A DNA stretch of 64,000 nt. Source: Streptomyces sp. NBC_01255. GTDB taxonomy: Bacteria > Actinomycetota > Actinomycetes > Streptomycetales > Streptomycetaceae. Under the pieces are notes generated by a model. That model was not told the DNA's origin, did not search any database, and saw nothing but the letters and a program-made list of their open reading frames with translations. Made by a program: the position numbers and the translations under genes. Shown here in pieces: positions 17,702-28,184 of the stretch. The stretch lies in contig NZ_CP108474.1 in NCBI RefSeq assembly GCF_036226445.1, positions 1,178,001 to 1,242,000 of the forward strand. Reading direction: 5' to 3'. Position 1 is the first letter of the stretch, and every line of letters starts with the position of its first letter.

Positions 17702-18457
17702 ATGGGGAGAAACCTTCAAAGCCGGGAGCGGCTGAGGCCGGTCGACCTGGCGCGCGGGCACGGTCTGTCCACGCAGGCGGTCAGGAACTACGAGGAGGCC
17801 GGGATCCTTCCGGCCGCCGCTCGCACACCTCACGGCTACCGCACCTACACCGCGCTGCACGCGGGGGCCCTCCGCGCGTTCCTCGCCCTGGTGCCCGGCC
17901 ACGGCCACCGGACGGCGGCGGCGATCATGCGGGCCGTGAACGAGGGCGCGGTCGACGAGGGGTTCCGTCTCATCGACGAGAGCCACGCCCAGCTCCTCGA
18001 CGACCGACGGACCCTTCAGGCCGTGGAACGTGCCCTCCGCGACCTGGAGCCCGGCCCGGCGCCCGATCCCGGCACCGCGCCCGAGCCCCAGCCCGGCACC
18101 GCGCCCGAGGCCGGCGGCACGTTCATCGGGCCGCTGGCGGGGAAGCTCGGCATCCGGCCCGCGACGCTGCGTACGTGGGAGCGCGCCGGGCTGCTGCACC
18201 CGCGCCGCGACCCGCTGACCGGCTACCGCGTCTACGACGAGGCGGACGTACGGGACGCGCGTCTTGCCCACCAGCTCAGACGGGGCGGTTACCTCCTGGA
18301 GCAGATCGCCCCGGTGATCGCGCAGGTACGGGCGGCCGGCGGGCCGGGGCCGCTGGAGGCCGCGCTGGGCGACTGGCAGGGCCGGCTGTCCGCCCGCGGG
18401 CGGGCGATGCTGACCGGGGCGGCGGAGCTGGAGGCGTACCTCCGCGCGCGGGGATGA
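17702..18457 (+). CDS. Transcriptional regulator with two MerR domains (TioE-like)
   Basis: The 251-residue protein carries two MerR-type winged HTH units in one chain: residues about 11-80 (PVDLARGHGLSTQAVRNYEEAGILP) and about 141-205 (IGPLAGKLGIRPATLRTWERAGLLHP, then RVYDEADVRDARLAHQLRRGG). They are joined by a short PGTAPE repeat linker near 120-138. Ordinary MerR proteins are dimers of one HTH; the duplicated form is known from the TioE group near antibiotic genes. No ribosome site precedes the ATG, and a likely -10 ends 11 bases before it, so the mRNA may be leaderless. It is divergent from the esterase-family gene and probably regulates it and itself. Confidence 0.85.
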   Translation: MGRNLQSRERLRPVDLARGHGLSTQAVRNYEEAGILPAAARTPHGYRTYTALHAGALRAFLALVPGHGHRTAAAIMRAVNEGAVDEGFRLIDESHAQLLDDRRTLQAVERALRDLEPGPAPDPGTAPEPQPGTAPEAGGTFIGPLAGKLGIRPATLRTWERAGLLHPRRDPLTGYRVYDEADVRDARLAHQLRRGGYLLEQIAPVIAQVRAAGGPGPLEAALGDWQGRLSARGRAMLTGAAELEAYLRARG

Positions 18458-18553
18458 GACGTCGGTCGTGTCGCGGTGGTGTCGACGATTCGTCACGCGC
18501 GGGCCGGTGTGTGGTCCCTGGCGCGTCACTCTCCGTACCTATGCTGTGCGTTC

Positions 18554-19447
18554 ATGAATGACGGACGATCGACCGCGCCTCGGTCCCGGCGCCCCGGACG
18601 CGTCGCTTACGGCTCGGCGGCGCTCGCCGCCGTTCTCGTGCTGGCCTCTCCCTCCGCCCTCTTCGCCGAGCCGGTGGAACATCCCGCGGGGAAGGCGGCG
18701 GCCCCGGCGGCGCCGACCGTGATCGCCCATCGGGGTGCCTCCTCCGCCGCCCCCGAGAACACCCTGGTCTCCGACGAGGTCGCCCGGCGGGGCGGCGCGA
18801 AGTGGATCGAGAACGACGTCCAGCCCAGCAGCGACGGCGTGCCGTACGTCCTGCACGACGCCACCGTCGACCGGACGACCGACGGCACGGGCCGGATCCG
18901 CTCCCTCACCGCCGCCCGGCTCGACGAGCTGGACGCCGGCTCGTGGTTCGCCCCCGCCTACGCCGGGGCCCGGATCCCGACCCTGGCCGCCCAGCTGGCG
19001 GACCTGCGCGAGCGCGGCGGCTACCTCCTCCTGGAGATCAAGGGCCGCCACAGCCACGCCGAGGTGGCCCGGATCGTCCAGGACGTCCGGGAGCAGTCCA
19101 TGAGCAGCCGGGTCTTCGTGCAGAGCTTCGACATCCCGACGCTCGAACTCACCCGCGAGCTCGCACCCGAGCTGCCGCTCGGGCTGCTGCGCTCCACTCT
19201 CGACGCGGATCCGGTCGGCCTCGCCGAGGACCTGGGCCTCACGGCGTACAACGTCTCGGACACCGCGCTCGCCACCCGCCCCCAGGTCGTCCGTGACCTG
19301 CACGACGCGGGCGTGGCCGTGAACGTCTGGACGGTCGACAAGCCCGCCCGCTGGAAGGTGCTGGCCGCCCTCGGTGTGGACGGGATCATCACCAACCGGC
19401 CGGCGGAACTCACCGGATGGCTCGCCGCGAGGACCCCTACGGGGTGA
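18554..19447 (+). CDS. Secreted glycerophosphodiester phosphodiesterase
   Basis: This 297-residue GDPD-family enzyme should hydrolyse glycerophosphodiesters to glycerol 3-phosphate and an alcohol outside the cell. A signal sequence spans about 15-38 (AYGSAALAAVLVLASPSALFAEP). Catalytic and metal residues are in place: His59-Arg60 in IAHRGASSAAPENT, Glu86 and Asp88 in IENDVQ, and His101 in VLHDATVDRTTDGTG. The ATG has no ribosome site; TATGCT at 18540-18545 could be a -10 for a leaderless transcript. The last codons overlap the convergent downstream gene by 11 bases. Confidence 0.9.
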   Translation: MNDGRSTAPRSRRPGRVAYGSAALAAVLVLASPSALFAEPVEHPAGKAAAPAAPTVIAHRGASSAAPENTLVSDEVARRGGAKWIENDVQPSSDGVPYVLHDATVDRTTDGTGRIRSLTAARLDELDAGSWFAPAYAGARIPTLAAQLADLRERGGYLLLEIKGRHSHAEVARIVQDVREQSMSSRVFVQSFDIPTLELTRELAPELPLGLLRSTLDADPVGLAEDLGLTAYNVSDTALATRPQVVRDLHDAGVAVNVWTVDKPARWKVLAALGVDGIITNRPAELTGWLAARTPTG

Positions 19448-20516
19448 CCTTCATGTCGTCGACGAAGGCCCTCACCACGATCGCGTTGGTGGAGACGACG
19501 GTCCCGGGCTTGATCAGCCCGCCGTCGCCTCCCGCGCCCTCGACCTGGACCGTGCGTTCCCCCAGGAAGGTGAAGGTCTTGCTGTCGAAGATCCACTCGG
19601 TGCGCTGGCCGCCGGTCTCGTCGAGTCGCGCGATCGCGACGCCCTTGCGGCCGATGGCATCGGTCGCGCTGTCCACCATGACCACACCGGGGATCTTCGC
19701 GGCGGCCCGGTAGAGCGCGGCGCTGAGCCGGGGCGACGGCCAGCTCTCGATGAGCAGGTCACCGATGGTGGTGAAGGCCTGCTGGTCGGGGCCGTTGCCC
19801 TGGCCCTCGGTCTCCTCGTAGATCTTCCGCAGCAGCGCGTCGGGGTCGGTGGGGAGCGCGGCGAGGTAGTCGTGCGAGGGCGCGCCGAGGTGCGGCTTCG
19901 GGACGTTGCCCTGCTCGTCGAGACCCGACAGGGTGATGCCCTCGGGGCCGGTGCCGCCGTCGATCAGCCAGCCGTCGCGGCCGTCGGGGGAACGCCAGGA
20001 CTGCCGGGTCTGCAGGGGGTCGCTGACGAGGCTGCGCACGTCGCCGTCGGTCCTGACGTGCGTGTTCGCGCCCCGGGTCTCGATGTAGACGTACTGGCCG
20101 GCGCGGCCCTGCGGGGCGTTCGCCTCGGCCGCGGCGAGGGAGATGCGGTCCAGGAGCTGGGGAGCTCCCTTCGCGTCGACGGCACCGATCCGGGTGGTGA
20201 GGGCGGGGCCGGTGGCGCGGTCGTCCCGGGTGCCGGACGGGTCTCCCGGCGTGAGGACGAGGACGCCGACGGCGAGGGCGCCGGCGAGCGCGGTCGCGGC
20301 GGGCAGGAGGAACACCTTCCGGAGGAAGGGGTTGCGCTTGCCCGGGGCGCTCGCGGTGGCGGTCGCGGTGGCGAGGCGGTCGTCGTGGATCTGGCTCATC
20401 AGGTGCTCCTTGTGGAACTGGTGACGGCCCGGAGGAAGCTCGCGCTCCTCGATCACCGGAAGGTCACCGGCCTCGTGCCGGGGTGCCGTGTCGGGCTGGG
20501 TCGGGTCGAGGTTCAT
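19437..20516 (-). CDS. CU044_5270-type membrane-anchored protein, sigma-factor partner
   Basis: The 359-residue protein has a cytoplasmic N-terminus of about 70 residues, one membrane helix (FLLPAATALAGALAVGVLVL, about 68-90) and an extracellular domain (QYVYIETRG, DGWLIDGGTGPEG, LLIESWPSPRLSAALYRAAAKIPGV). This layout matches the CU044_5270 family regularly encoded after ECF sigma genes in Streptomyces. Its ATG overlaps the sigma gene stop by 4 bases. The cytoplasmic part could hold the sigma factor as an anti-sigma, but this family has no established biochemistry, so that is inference. Confidence 0.8.
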   Translation of the reverse strand: MNLDPTQPDTAPRHEAGDLPVIEERELPPGRHQFHKEHLMSQIHDDRLATATATASAPGKRNPFLRKVFLLPAATALAGALAVGVLVLTPGDPSGTRDDRATGPALTTRIGAVDAKGAPQLLDRISLAAAEANAPQGRAGQYVYIETRGANTHVRTDGDVRSLVSDPLQTRQSWRSPDGRDGWLIDGGTGPEGITLSGLDEQGNVPKPHLGAPSHDYLAALPTDPDALLRKIYEETEGQGNGPDQQAFTTIGDLLIESWPSPRLSAALYRAAAKIPGVVMVDSATDAIGRKGVAIARLDETGGQRTEWIFDSKTFTFLGERTVQVEGAGGDGGLIKPGTVVSTNAIVVRAFVDDMKVTP

Positions 20517-21193
20517 CGGGTTCCCTCCTGTGCGGGCCGGACCGCGTTCATGCGATCACCTGTTGTCTGTCGGATGCGGGGAGCGGGTTCCCGGATTTCC
20601 CGAACTTCTCGAACTTCTCGAACTGCCCGGATCTCCCGGGCGAGTTCTTCCTCGGCTCCCGTACGGAGCTTGGCGCGGGCGCGCGAGAGCCGGGAGCGGA
20701 CGGTGCCGACCGGGACGCCGAGGGCGGCGGCGACCTCGGTGTAGGCGAGGCCTTCCCAGAGACAGAGGACGAGGACCTCGCGTTCGGTGCGGCGGAGCGT
20801 GCCGAGCGCCCGCAGGGTGGCCGCGATGCGGCGCCGGTCGTCGAGCCGGCCCGCCACCTCGGAGGCGTGGTCGGGCATCGCGGCGTCGGCGGCGCCGGCC
20901 GCGGCGTACGCGGAGGCCGCCCGGCGGTAGCGCCGGTTGCCCCGGCAGTGGTTGCGGGCGACGTTGGTGGCGACGCCCAGGAGCCAGGGCCGGAGCGATC
21001 CCCCTTCGGGGTCGACCTTCTGGCGCAGCCGCCAGGCCTCCAGGTAGGTCGCCGCCATCACGTCCTCGGCGACCGACCAGTCGCCGGTCAGCCGGAAGGC
21101 GTGGTTGTAGACGCTCCGGGCGTGGGAGTCGAAGAGTTCGGCGAAGGCCGAGGGGTCCCCGGCCCGGATCCGTGCGCGCGTGTCGGTGTTCAC
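20513..21193 (-). CDS. ECF RNA polymerase sigma factor
   Basis: The 226-residue protein has sigma region 2 (FAELFDSHARSVYNHAFRLTGDWSVAEDVMAATYLEAWR) about 17-55 and region 4 (LRRTEREVLVLCLWEGLAYTEVAAALGVPVGTVRSRLSRAR) about 130-175, with no anti-sigma-like extension in between. The C-terminus after about 185 holds charged repeats (REVREVREIREP) encoded by a 9-base repeat. It starts at GTG and is translationally coupled to the membrane partner downstream. Confidence 0.9.
   Translation of the reverse strand: MNTDTRARIRAGDPSAFAELFDSHARSVYNHAFRLTGDWSVAEDVMAATYLEAWRLRQKVDPEGGSLRPWLLGVATNVARNHCRGNRRYRRAASAYAAAGAADAAMPDHASEVAGRLDDRRRIAATLRALGTLRRTEREVLVLCLWEGLAYTEVAAALGVPVGTVRSRLSRARAKLRTGAEEELAREIRAVREVREVREIREPAPRIRQTTGDRMNAVRPAQEGTR
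20600..20621. repeat. 9-base tandem repeat in the sigma factor 3' end
   Basis: About two and a half copies of GAACTTCTC occur in the plus-strand reading of the sigma gene. They encode the REV/REI repeats of its C-terminal tail, so copy-number change would keep the frame. Confidence 0.6.
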
Positions 21194-21238
21194 GACTGTC
21201 GTCTGTCCGGCTCACGGGACGGGTTCCCGTGAGCCGGG

Positions 21239-21757
21239 TCACATTCGATGCGTGGTCCGGTCGCGCAGTTCCGCGAGGAGGTCGGGGTTGACGACGTTCA
21301 GGATCGTCGCGATGCGCTCGGCGTCGACGTCAGCCCACAGGATGTCCCGCGCGCCGCGGTACTTGGCGGCGAGCCGCTCGCGCCGCTCGGGAGGCAGCTC
21401 CGCGGCGCGGTCCGGGCGGCTGTTGTGCGCGTTGTCGGCGATCTTGACGAGGGTCGCGTCGTGGTCCTCGGCGATGAGGTGGAGCTTTGCCTCGTAGGAC
21501 AGGTCCGGCCGGTTGGTGACGGCTTCGACGACGGCGACGACCCGGCCGGGGACGCCGGCGGCCCTGAGCCGCTCGGCGGTCCACGGGGTGTCCTCGATGA
21601 TGTCGTGCAGGAGCCCGGCCATCACCAGCTCCTCGCCGAAGGGTTCGAGTCCCGCGGCGACGGCCCGGACGTGTTCGACGTACGGCACGCCGATCAGGTC
21701 GACCTGCCCGGCGTGTGCCTGCGCGACGAGTGCGTCGACCTCCGCGAGCGTGCTCAT
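21239..21757 (-). CDS. HD-domain phosphohydrolase resembling small (p)ppGpp hydrolases
   Basis: The 172-residue protein consists of one HD domain. Visible motifs are His29 (PYVEHV), His51-Asp52 with Glu55-Asp56 (LLHDIIEDTPWT) and Asp108 in VKIADNAHNSRPD. This H...HDxxED...D pattern with VKIADxxHN is the metal site of RelA/SpoT hydrolase domains and of stand-alone MESH1-type small alarmone hydrolases. There is no synthetase or TGS/ACT region. Hydrolysis of (p)ppGpp or a related nucleotide is therefore plausible but not shown. Its ATG overlaps the stop of the lipoprotein gene by 4 bases. Confidence 0.8.
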   Translation of the reverse strand: MSTLAEVDALVAQAHAGQVDLIGVPYVEHVRAVAAGLEPFGEELVMAGLLHDIIEDTPWTAERLRAAGVPGRVVAVVEAVTNRPDLSYEAKLHLIAEDHDATLVKIADNAHNSRPDRAAELPPERRERLAAKYRGARDILWADVDAERIATILNVVNPDLLAELRDRTTHRM

Positions 21758-22689
21758 CGCTCGCCCATGAACAGCTTCGGGAGCTGCAGGGTGCGGTTCT
21801 GGTCGCCCGGGCGTGCCTGGGGGCCGTTGGCCCACTCCATGCTGACCACGGGGGCCTTGCCGCTGCCCGCGTCGACGACGGCTCCCGCGAACCGCTCGCC
21901 GGAGGTCGTGGTCGCCCGCAGCTTGTCGGCCGTGCGGGCGGCGCCCTGGGGTGAGGTGGTCAGCGCGCAGAGCCGCTCGCGTGACGTGCCGTCGGCCTGG
22001 GCGGTGGCCCCGATGGCGTACAGGATGACGTCCGGCGACCGGCTCTTCTGCTCCTCGCCGTAGAAGGTCGCGTAGTACGTGCTGTCGCCGACGCAGTGGG
22101 CTACGGCCTGGTAGGAGGGGTCGTCCGCGACCGATGCCTTCGGCGCGGCGAGCGCGGGCGGGGGCGTGTCCGGCGACAGGGACAGGGAGCGTACGGTCGC
22201 CGAGACGGCGACCTGGTCGCCGTTCCGGCCCTTCAGGAGCGCGCCGTCGTCGTTGGCGCTCTCGGCGAACCCGAGTCTCTGCAGGCCGTCGGTGACGGCG
22301 TTCACGTCGAAGCGGCCGGTGAGGCGCCAGCGGTCGGAGCCGATCTGGAGCGAGGTGTCGACGTCGTTCTCGTCGAAGCCGTGCGTCTCCTTGAGGGGGC
22401 TGTTCTCGTAGCCCGCCTGCGCCAGCTCGGGGATTCCGTACGTGGCGAGACCGCCGTACAGCTCCTTGTCCTGCTCCACCAGCCGTCGGGTCGCGGTCAC
22501 GTCCGTGTAGGTGAGGATCTGGCCCGCGTCCTGCTCGGGCGCGGTGCCGAGCGCGGCGGTGAGCCCGACGGCCGACCCGCCGGCCGCGTCCTCGGAGTCG
22601 CCGCCGCAGGCGGCTGCTCCGGCGCCCAGGACGCCGACGAGCGCCGTCGCGGCGAACCCTCGCAGGACTCTTCGCCCGTTCCCCGTCAT
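21754..22689 (-). CDS. Lipoprotein of unknown function
   Basis: This 311-residue exported protein has a signal peptide with Cys28 (GAGAAACGG) followed by an acidic Gly/Ser linker. The rest has no family I recognise. A motif YTDVTATRRLVEQD near residue 60 and two further cysteines (AHCVGDST and RLCALTT) that could form a disulphide are visible. It is coupled by a 4-base overlap to the downstream HD hydrolase, so the two are co-expressed. Confidence 0.75.
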   Translation of the reverse strand: MTGNGRRVLRGFAATALVGVLGAGAAACGGDSEDAAGGSAVGLTAALGTAPEQDAGQILTYTDVTATRRLVEQDKELYGGLATYGIPELAQAGYENSPLKETHGFDENDVDTSLQIGSDRWRLTGRFDVNAVTDGLQRLGFAESANDDGALLKGRNGDQVAVSATVRSLSLSPDTPPPALAAPKASVADDPSYQAVAHCVGDSTYYATFYGEEQKSRSPDVILYAIGATAQADGTSRERLCALTTSPQGAARTADKLRATTTSGERFAGAVVDAGSGKAPVVSMEWANGPQARPGDQNRTLQLPKLFMGER

Positions 22690-22808
22690 TCACAGCCTCC
22701 GATGTCGGCTCCAGCGATCCGGGTGGTAAGGATCGCCACAGCAGGGTAGTGGGTCCGCCGGACGGCCCGTCCGGGGGCCGTCCGGCGGTACGAGGGAAGG
22801 GAAACGGC

Positions 22809-23474
22809 GTGCGGGAACACGGTGCGGAGCAGCGGGCCTTGTCGGCGGCGGAGCTGTTCGACGATCTGGGGATCGACTACGAGCGGGCCTTCGCTCACCT
22901 TCCGGCACAGCTGGAGGCGGTCGGGTGGCTCACCGGCCGACTGGGCGCGGGGGCCCGCGTCCTGGACGTCGGCAGCGGCACCGGCCGGCCGGTCGCCGAT
23001 CTGCTGGCCCGGGCCGGCTGCGACGTCACGGGGATCGACGTGTCCCGGACGATGGTCGAGCTGGCCCGCGACCAGGTGCCGGGAGCCCGGTTCGAGCAGT
23101 GCGGCGTCAACGACTTCGAGGCGCCCGAGGGCAGCTTCGACGCCGTGTGCGCGTTCTTTCCGCTGCTCGTGATGGAGCGGTCGGAGGTGTCCGCCGCGCT
23201 GAAGCGGATGGCCGGCTGGCTGGCCCCCGGCGGCTACCTCGTGTCGGCGACCGTCCCGGCGGACGTCGAGGACGTGGAGATCGTCTGGATGGGACGCCGG
23301 GTCAGGGTCTCCAGTTTCTCGGCCGAGGAGTACGTGCGCCAGATCCGCGAGGAGTGCGGCCTCGACGTCCTCCACCACGCCGTCTCCGTCTTCCAGCCGG
23401 ACGACGAGCAGGCGGGCCCGGAGGAGCACGTCTTCTGCTACGCCCGCCGGGCGAAGGAACTGCCCGGCGGGTGA
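22809..23474 (+). CDS. Class I SAM-dependent methyltransferase
   Basis: The 221-residue protein has the Rossmann-type methyltransferase core: motif I VLDVGSGTGRPVADLLA, acidic motif II end VTGIDVS, then FDAVCAFFPLLVME and LAPGGYLV. Substrate is unknown; the size and layout match small-molecule methyltransferases of the UbiE/Methyltransf_25 type. The GTG at 22809 has GAGGGAAGGGAA upstream; an earlier in-frame start lacks this. It is a single gene ended by a strong terminator. Confidence 0.85.
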   Translation: MREHGAEQRALSAAELFDDLGIDYERAFAHLPAQLEAVGWLTGRLGAGARVLDVGSGTGRPVADLLARAGCDVTGIDVSRTMVELARDQVPGARFEQCGVNDFEAPEGSFDAVCAFFPLLVMERSEVSAALKRMAGWLAPGGYLVSATVPADVEDVEIVWMGRRVRVSSFSAEEYVRQIREECGLDVLHHAVSVFQPDDEQAGPEEHVFCYARRAKELPGG

Positions 23475-23475
23475 T

Positions 23476-23506
23476 CCCGGTTCCGGCGCGCGGCGCCGGA
23501 ACCGGG
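23476..23506. terminator. Bidirectional terminator between methyltransferase and recQ
   Basis: A 13-base-pair perfect stem (23476-23488 with 23494-23506) with a 5-base loop begins directly after the methyltransferase stop and lies before the convergent recQ end. Confidence 0.78.
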
Positions 23507-23512
23507 GGGATG

Positions 23513-25540
<2,028 letters not shown>

Positions 25541-25701
25541 TCGTGAAGCCTAGCGGCCGCCGCCGACACCCTGGGACCGTCCGCCGGAACCTGTGGACAA
25601 CCACCCTCGGCGCCGGTCTCGCGGGCGGGCGATTCGACGGCGCCGTCCATCCGGCCGTAACCCCTCGGTCACCCCTGCCTGCGAGGCTCACGCCCGAACG
25701 A

Positions 25702-25719
25702 AAGTTGTCTGTACAACTT
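25702..25719. promoter_or_regulatory. GntR/HutC-type operator before the tmpA-like gene
   Basis: AAGTTGT-CTGT-ACAACTT is a perfect 7-4-7 inverted repeat that ends just before the ribosome site of the dioxygenase gene. Its core GTTGT-N4-ACAAC recurs before the importer operon at 32940-32953, pointing to the GntR regulator encoded in this locus. Confidence 0.75.
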
Positions 25720-25729
25720 GGAGACCTTC

Positions 25730-26824
25730 ATGGTGTCACTCGCCTCCGCCTCCCCCCTGTGGCTGCGCGACAACTGCCCCTGCGGGGATTGCCGCGACCC
25801 CCGCAACGGCCAGAAGCTGTTCCAGATCACCGAGCTCCCCGACGCACTCGTCGTGGACGCCGTCCACGACGCCCGCACCCCCGACGGCGCCCCCGCACGC
25901 GAGGTCGTCTGGGCCCCCGACGGACACCGGTCCGTCTATCCCGAGACCTGGCTGGGCGACCACCTCCCCGGCTCCGCCGCCCCCGGCGACGGCCGCACCG
26001 AGGACGACAAGGAGCTGTGGGCCGCGAGCCGCTTCGACGGCGGGCTCCCCGAGGCCGACTGGGACGCCTACCGCGCCGACCCGGCCGTCCGGGCCGCCGC
26101 CCTCGACTCCGTCCTGCGCCTCGGCTTCGTCCTGCTGCGCGGGGTCCCCGGCCACGACCGCCGGGTCCTCGACGTGGCGCGGACCTTCGGATACGTCCGC
26201 GAGACGAACTACGGCGAGCTCTTCGAGGTACGGGTCGAGGCCGACCCCAACAACCTCGCCTTCACGGGCGCCCGCATCACCCCGCACACCGACAACCCCT
26301 ACCGCGATCCCGTCCCCACCCTCCAGTTGCTCCACTGCCTCGTCAACGCCGCCCAGGGCGGCGACTCGGGCCTCGTCGACGGCTTCCACGCGGCGGCCGT
26401 GCTGCGCGCCGAGGCACCGGAGGCGTACGAGATCCTCACCCGCGTCCCCGTCCCCTTCGCGTTCGCCGACGAGCGCACCGAGCTCCGTGCCCACCGCCCG
26501 CTGATCGGCACCGACCCGGCCGGCCGGATCCGTGAGATCCGCTTCAACAACCGTTCCATCGGTACGCTGCGGCTGCCCGCCGACCTCCTCGACGCCTTCT
26601 ACGCCGCCTACCGGCGCTTCGGCGAGCTGCTGCTCCGCCCCGAGCTCCAGCTGGACTTCCGGCTCGCGCCCGGTGACTGCCTGATCTTCGACAACACCCG
26701 GCTGCTGCACGCCCGGACGGCCTTCGCCGAGTCCGGCGCCCGTCACCTCCAGGGCGCCTACGCCGACATCGACGGCCTCGCGTCGACCCTCGCCGTCCTG
26801 CGCCGGCAGGAGAGCACCCGGTGA
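25730..26824 (+). CDS. Fe(II)/2-oxoglutarate dioxygenase of the gamma-butyrobetaine hydroxylase family, TmpA-like
   Basis: The 364-residue protein begins with the GBBH zinc-binding domain (Cys16, Cys18, Cys21 in NCPCGDC; His66 in PDGHRSVYP) and continues with a TauD-type double-stranded beta-helix. The iron ligands are His186 and Asp188 in RITPHTDNPY and His327 in NTRLLHART. In TmpA a protein of this family hydroxylates (2-trimethylammonioethyl)phosphonate, and the product goes to the HD oxygenase TmpB; the same pair is present here with a 4-base overlap. The ATG at 25730 has GGAG six bases upstream. A carnitine-type role is the alternative, but the HD partner argues for phosphonate. Confidence 0.8.
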   Translation: MVSLASASPLWLRDNCPCGDCRDPRNGQKLFQITELPDALVVDAVHDARTPDGAPAREVVWAPDGHRSVYPETWLGDHLPGSAAPGDGRTEDDKELWAASRFDGGLPEADWDAYRADPAVRAAALDSVLRLGFVLLRGVPGHDRRVLDVARTFGYVRETNYGELFEVRVEADPNNLAFTGARITPHTDNPYRDPVPTLQLLHCLVNAAQGGDSGLVDGFHAAAVLRAEAPEAYEILTRVPVPFAFADERTELRAHRPLIGTDPAGRIREIRFNNRSIGTLRLPADLLDAFYAAYRRFGELLLRPELQLDFRLAPGDCLIFDNTRLLHARTAFAESGARHLQGAYADIDGLASTLAVLRRQESTR

Positions 26825-27369
26825 ACCCGCTCGACACCCTCGCCGGGCTCTTCACGGGCGAAGGCAGCGCCGAGTACCTCGGCGAGGCCGTGACCCAGGC
26901 CGAGCACATGCTCCAGGCCGCCGCCCTCGCCGAGGCCGCGGGCGCCGCGCCGCATCTGGTCGCCGCCGCGCTCCTGCACGACGTCGGTCACTTCCAGGGC
27001 GCGGTCACCGGTCGCGACCTGATGGAGAACGGCACCGACAACCGGCACAGCCACACCGGAGCCGACTGGCTCGGCCAGTGGTTCGGGCCGGAGGTCACCG
27101 AGCCCGTACGCCTGCACGTCGCCGCCAAGCGGTACCTGTGCGCCGTCGAGCCCGGCTACCTCGACCTGCTCTCCGAGGCGTCCGTCCACACCCTGGCCGT
27201 GCAGGGCGGGCCGATGACCGAGGAGCAGGCCCGCGCCTTCGAGGCGCACCCGGGGGCCGCCGACGCCGTCGCCGTACGCCGCTGGGACGAGCAGGCGAAG
27301 GACCCGGACATGGACACGCCCGGGTTCACGCACTTCAGGCCCCTGCTGGCCGGGCTGCTCACCCCGTAG
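26821..27369 (+). CDS. HD-domain diiron oxygenase of the PhnZ/TmpB type
   Basis: The 182-residue protein has the residues that separate phosphonate-cleaving HD oxygenases from ordinary HD phosphohydrolases: the Tyr19-x-x-Glu22 pair corresponding to PhnZ Tyr24/Glu27, then His29, His53-Asp54, His57, His76 or His78, His99, Lys103 and Asp156. Almost all keep a constant offset of five from my recollection of PhnZ numbering. Such enzymes cleave the C-P bond of a 1-hydroxyphosphonate with O2 to release phosphate and an acid. It starts at GTG inside the stop of the dioxygenase gene, so both are made together. Confidence 0.82.
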   Translation: MNPLDTLAGLFTGEGSAEYLGEAVTQAEHMLQAAALAEAAGAAPHLVAAALLHDVGHFQGAVTGRDLMENGTDNRHSHTGADWLGQWFGPEVTEPVRLHVAAKRYLCAVEPGYLDLLSEASVHTLAVQGGPMTEEQARAFEAHPGAADAVAVRRWDEQAKDPDMDTPGFTHFRPLLAGLLTP

Positions 27370-27403
27370 CCGATCAGTGCGCAAGGCTCGAAGGGGCGCC
27401 GGT

Positions 27404-28159
27404 TCAGGACCCGAGCCGGCGTCCCAGCGCGCTCGTCGCCGTCGAACTCTGCATCGTGAAGGCCACCGTCCCCGGCAGGTAGCGGTCCTGGGACCACTCC
27501 ACCGGGTTCCCGGCCGGGTCGGTGGAGTGCCGCCGCTCCCGCAGCAGGGACTCCCCCGCCCGGCAGCCGAGCAGCTCCGCGTCGTCGGCGTCGGCCGGCA
27601 CGAGGTCGATGGTGTGCCGGGCGTCGGTGAACAGCACGCCGTGCAGCTCCAGTTGCTCCGAGTGCGAGACCGTGTCCAGCGGCATCGCGGCCACCAGCTC
27701 CCCGATCCGCTCCGGGTACGTCGTCCGCTCCACCATCACCGGCGTGCCCGCGAGCGTCCGCAGCCGCCGCACCCGGTAGACGGGCGCGCCTTCCGCGACG
27801 CGCAGCTTCCCGGCCTCCTCCGCGTCCGCCGGGACCCGGTCGACGGCCACGATCCGGCCTCCCGGCTCCTCGCCGAGCGAGCGCGCCCAGCGGGTGAAGG
27901 AGCGCAGTTCGCCGAAGCTGTGCAGCCGGGGCCCGCCGAGTACCACCCGGCGCGAGCCACGCCGTGAGGTGATGAGCCCGTCGGTCCGCAGCGCGGCCAG
28001 CGCCTGGCGGACCGTTCCTCTGGACACGCCGTAGCGGCGGGCCAGTTCGTCCTCGGCGGGCAGCTTGGCCCCCGAGCCGTACTCGCCCGCCGAGATGGCG
28101 GTCCGCAGATCGGCGGCGACCGTCAGATACAGCGGCGTCCTGCCCCGTCCCTCACTCAC
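27404..28159 (-). CDS. GntR-family (HutC subfamily) regulator with UTRA domain
   Basis: The 251-residue protein has an N-terminal winged HTH (LPAEDELARRYGVSRGTVRQALAALRTDGLI, about 34-66) and a C-terminal UTRA ligand domain (VYRVRRLRTLAGTPVMVERTTYP). HutC-type proteins bind GTxTAxAC-like palindromes; the two GTTGT-N4-ACAAC sites in this locus fit. It is the last gene of the minus-strand importer operon and converges on the tmpAB-like pair, so it probably represses both units until a phosphonate or betaine-like ligand binds. Confidence 0.85.
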   Translation of the reverse strand: MSEGRGRTPLYLTVAADLRTAISAGEYGSGAKLPAEDELARRYGVSRGTVRQALAALRTDGLITSRRGSRRVVLGGPRLHSFGELRSFTRWARSLGEEPGGRIVAVDRVPADAEEAGKLRVAEGAPVYRVRRLRTLAGTPVMVERTTYPERIGELVAAMPLDTVSHSEQLELHGVLFTDARHTIDLVPADADDAELLGCRAGESLLRERRHSTDPAGNPVEWSQDRYLPGTVAFTMQSSTATSALGRRLGS

Positions 28160-28184
28160 ACGCCCACCCTGTCACGGACTTGCC

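Noticed and set aside
19437..19447. 11-base overlap of the GDPD and CU044_5270 genes considered as a frameshift or assembly error
   Set aside because: Both reading frames are intact to normal stops; short convergent overlaps are common in this genome type.
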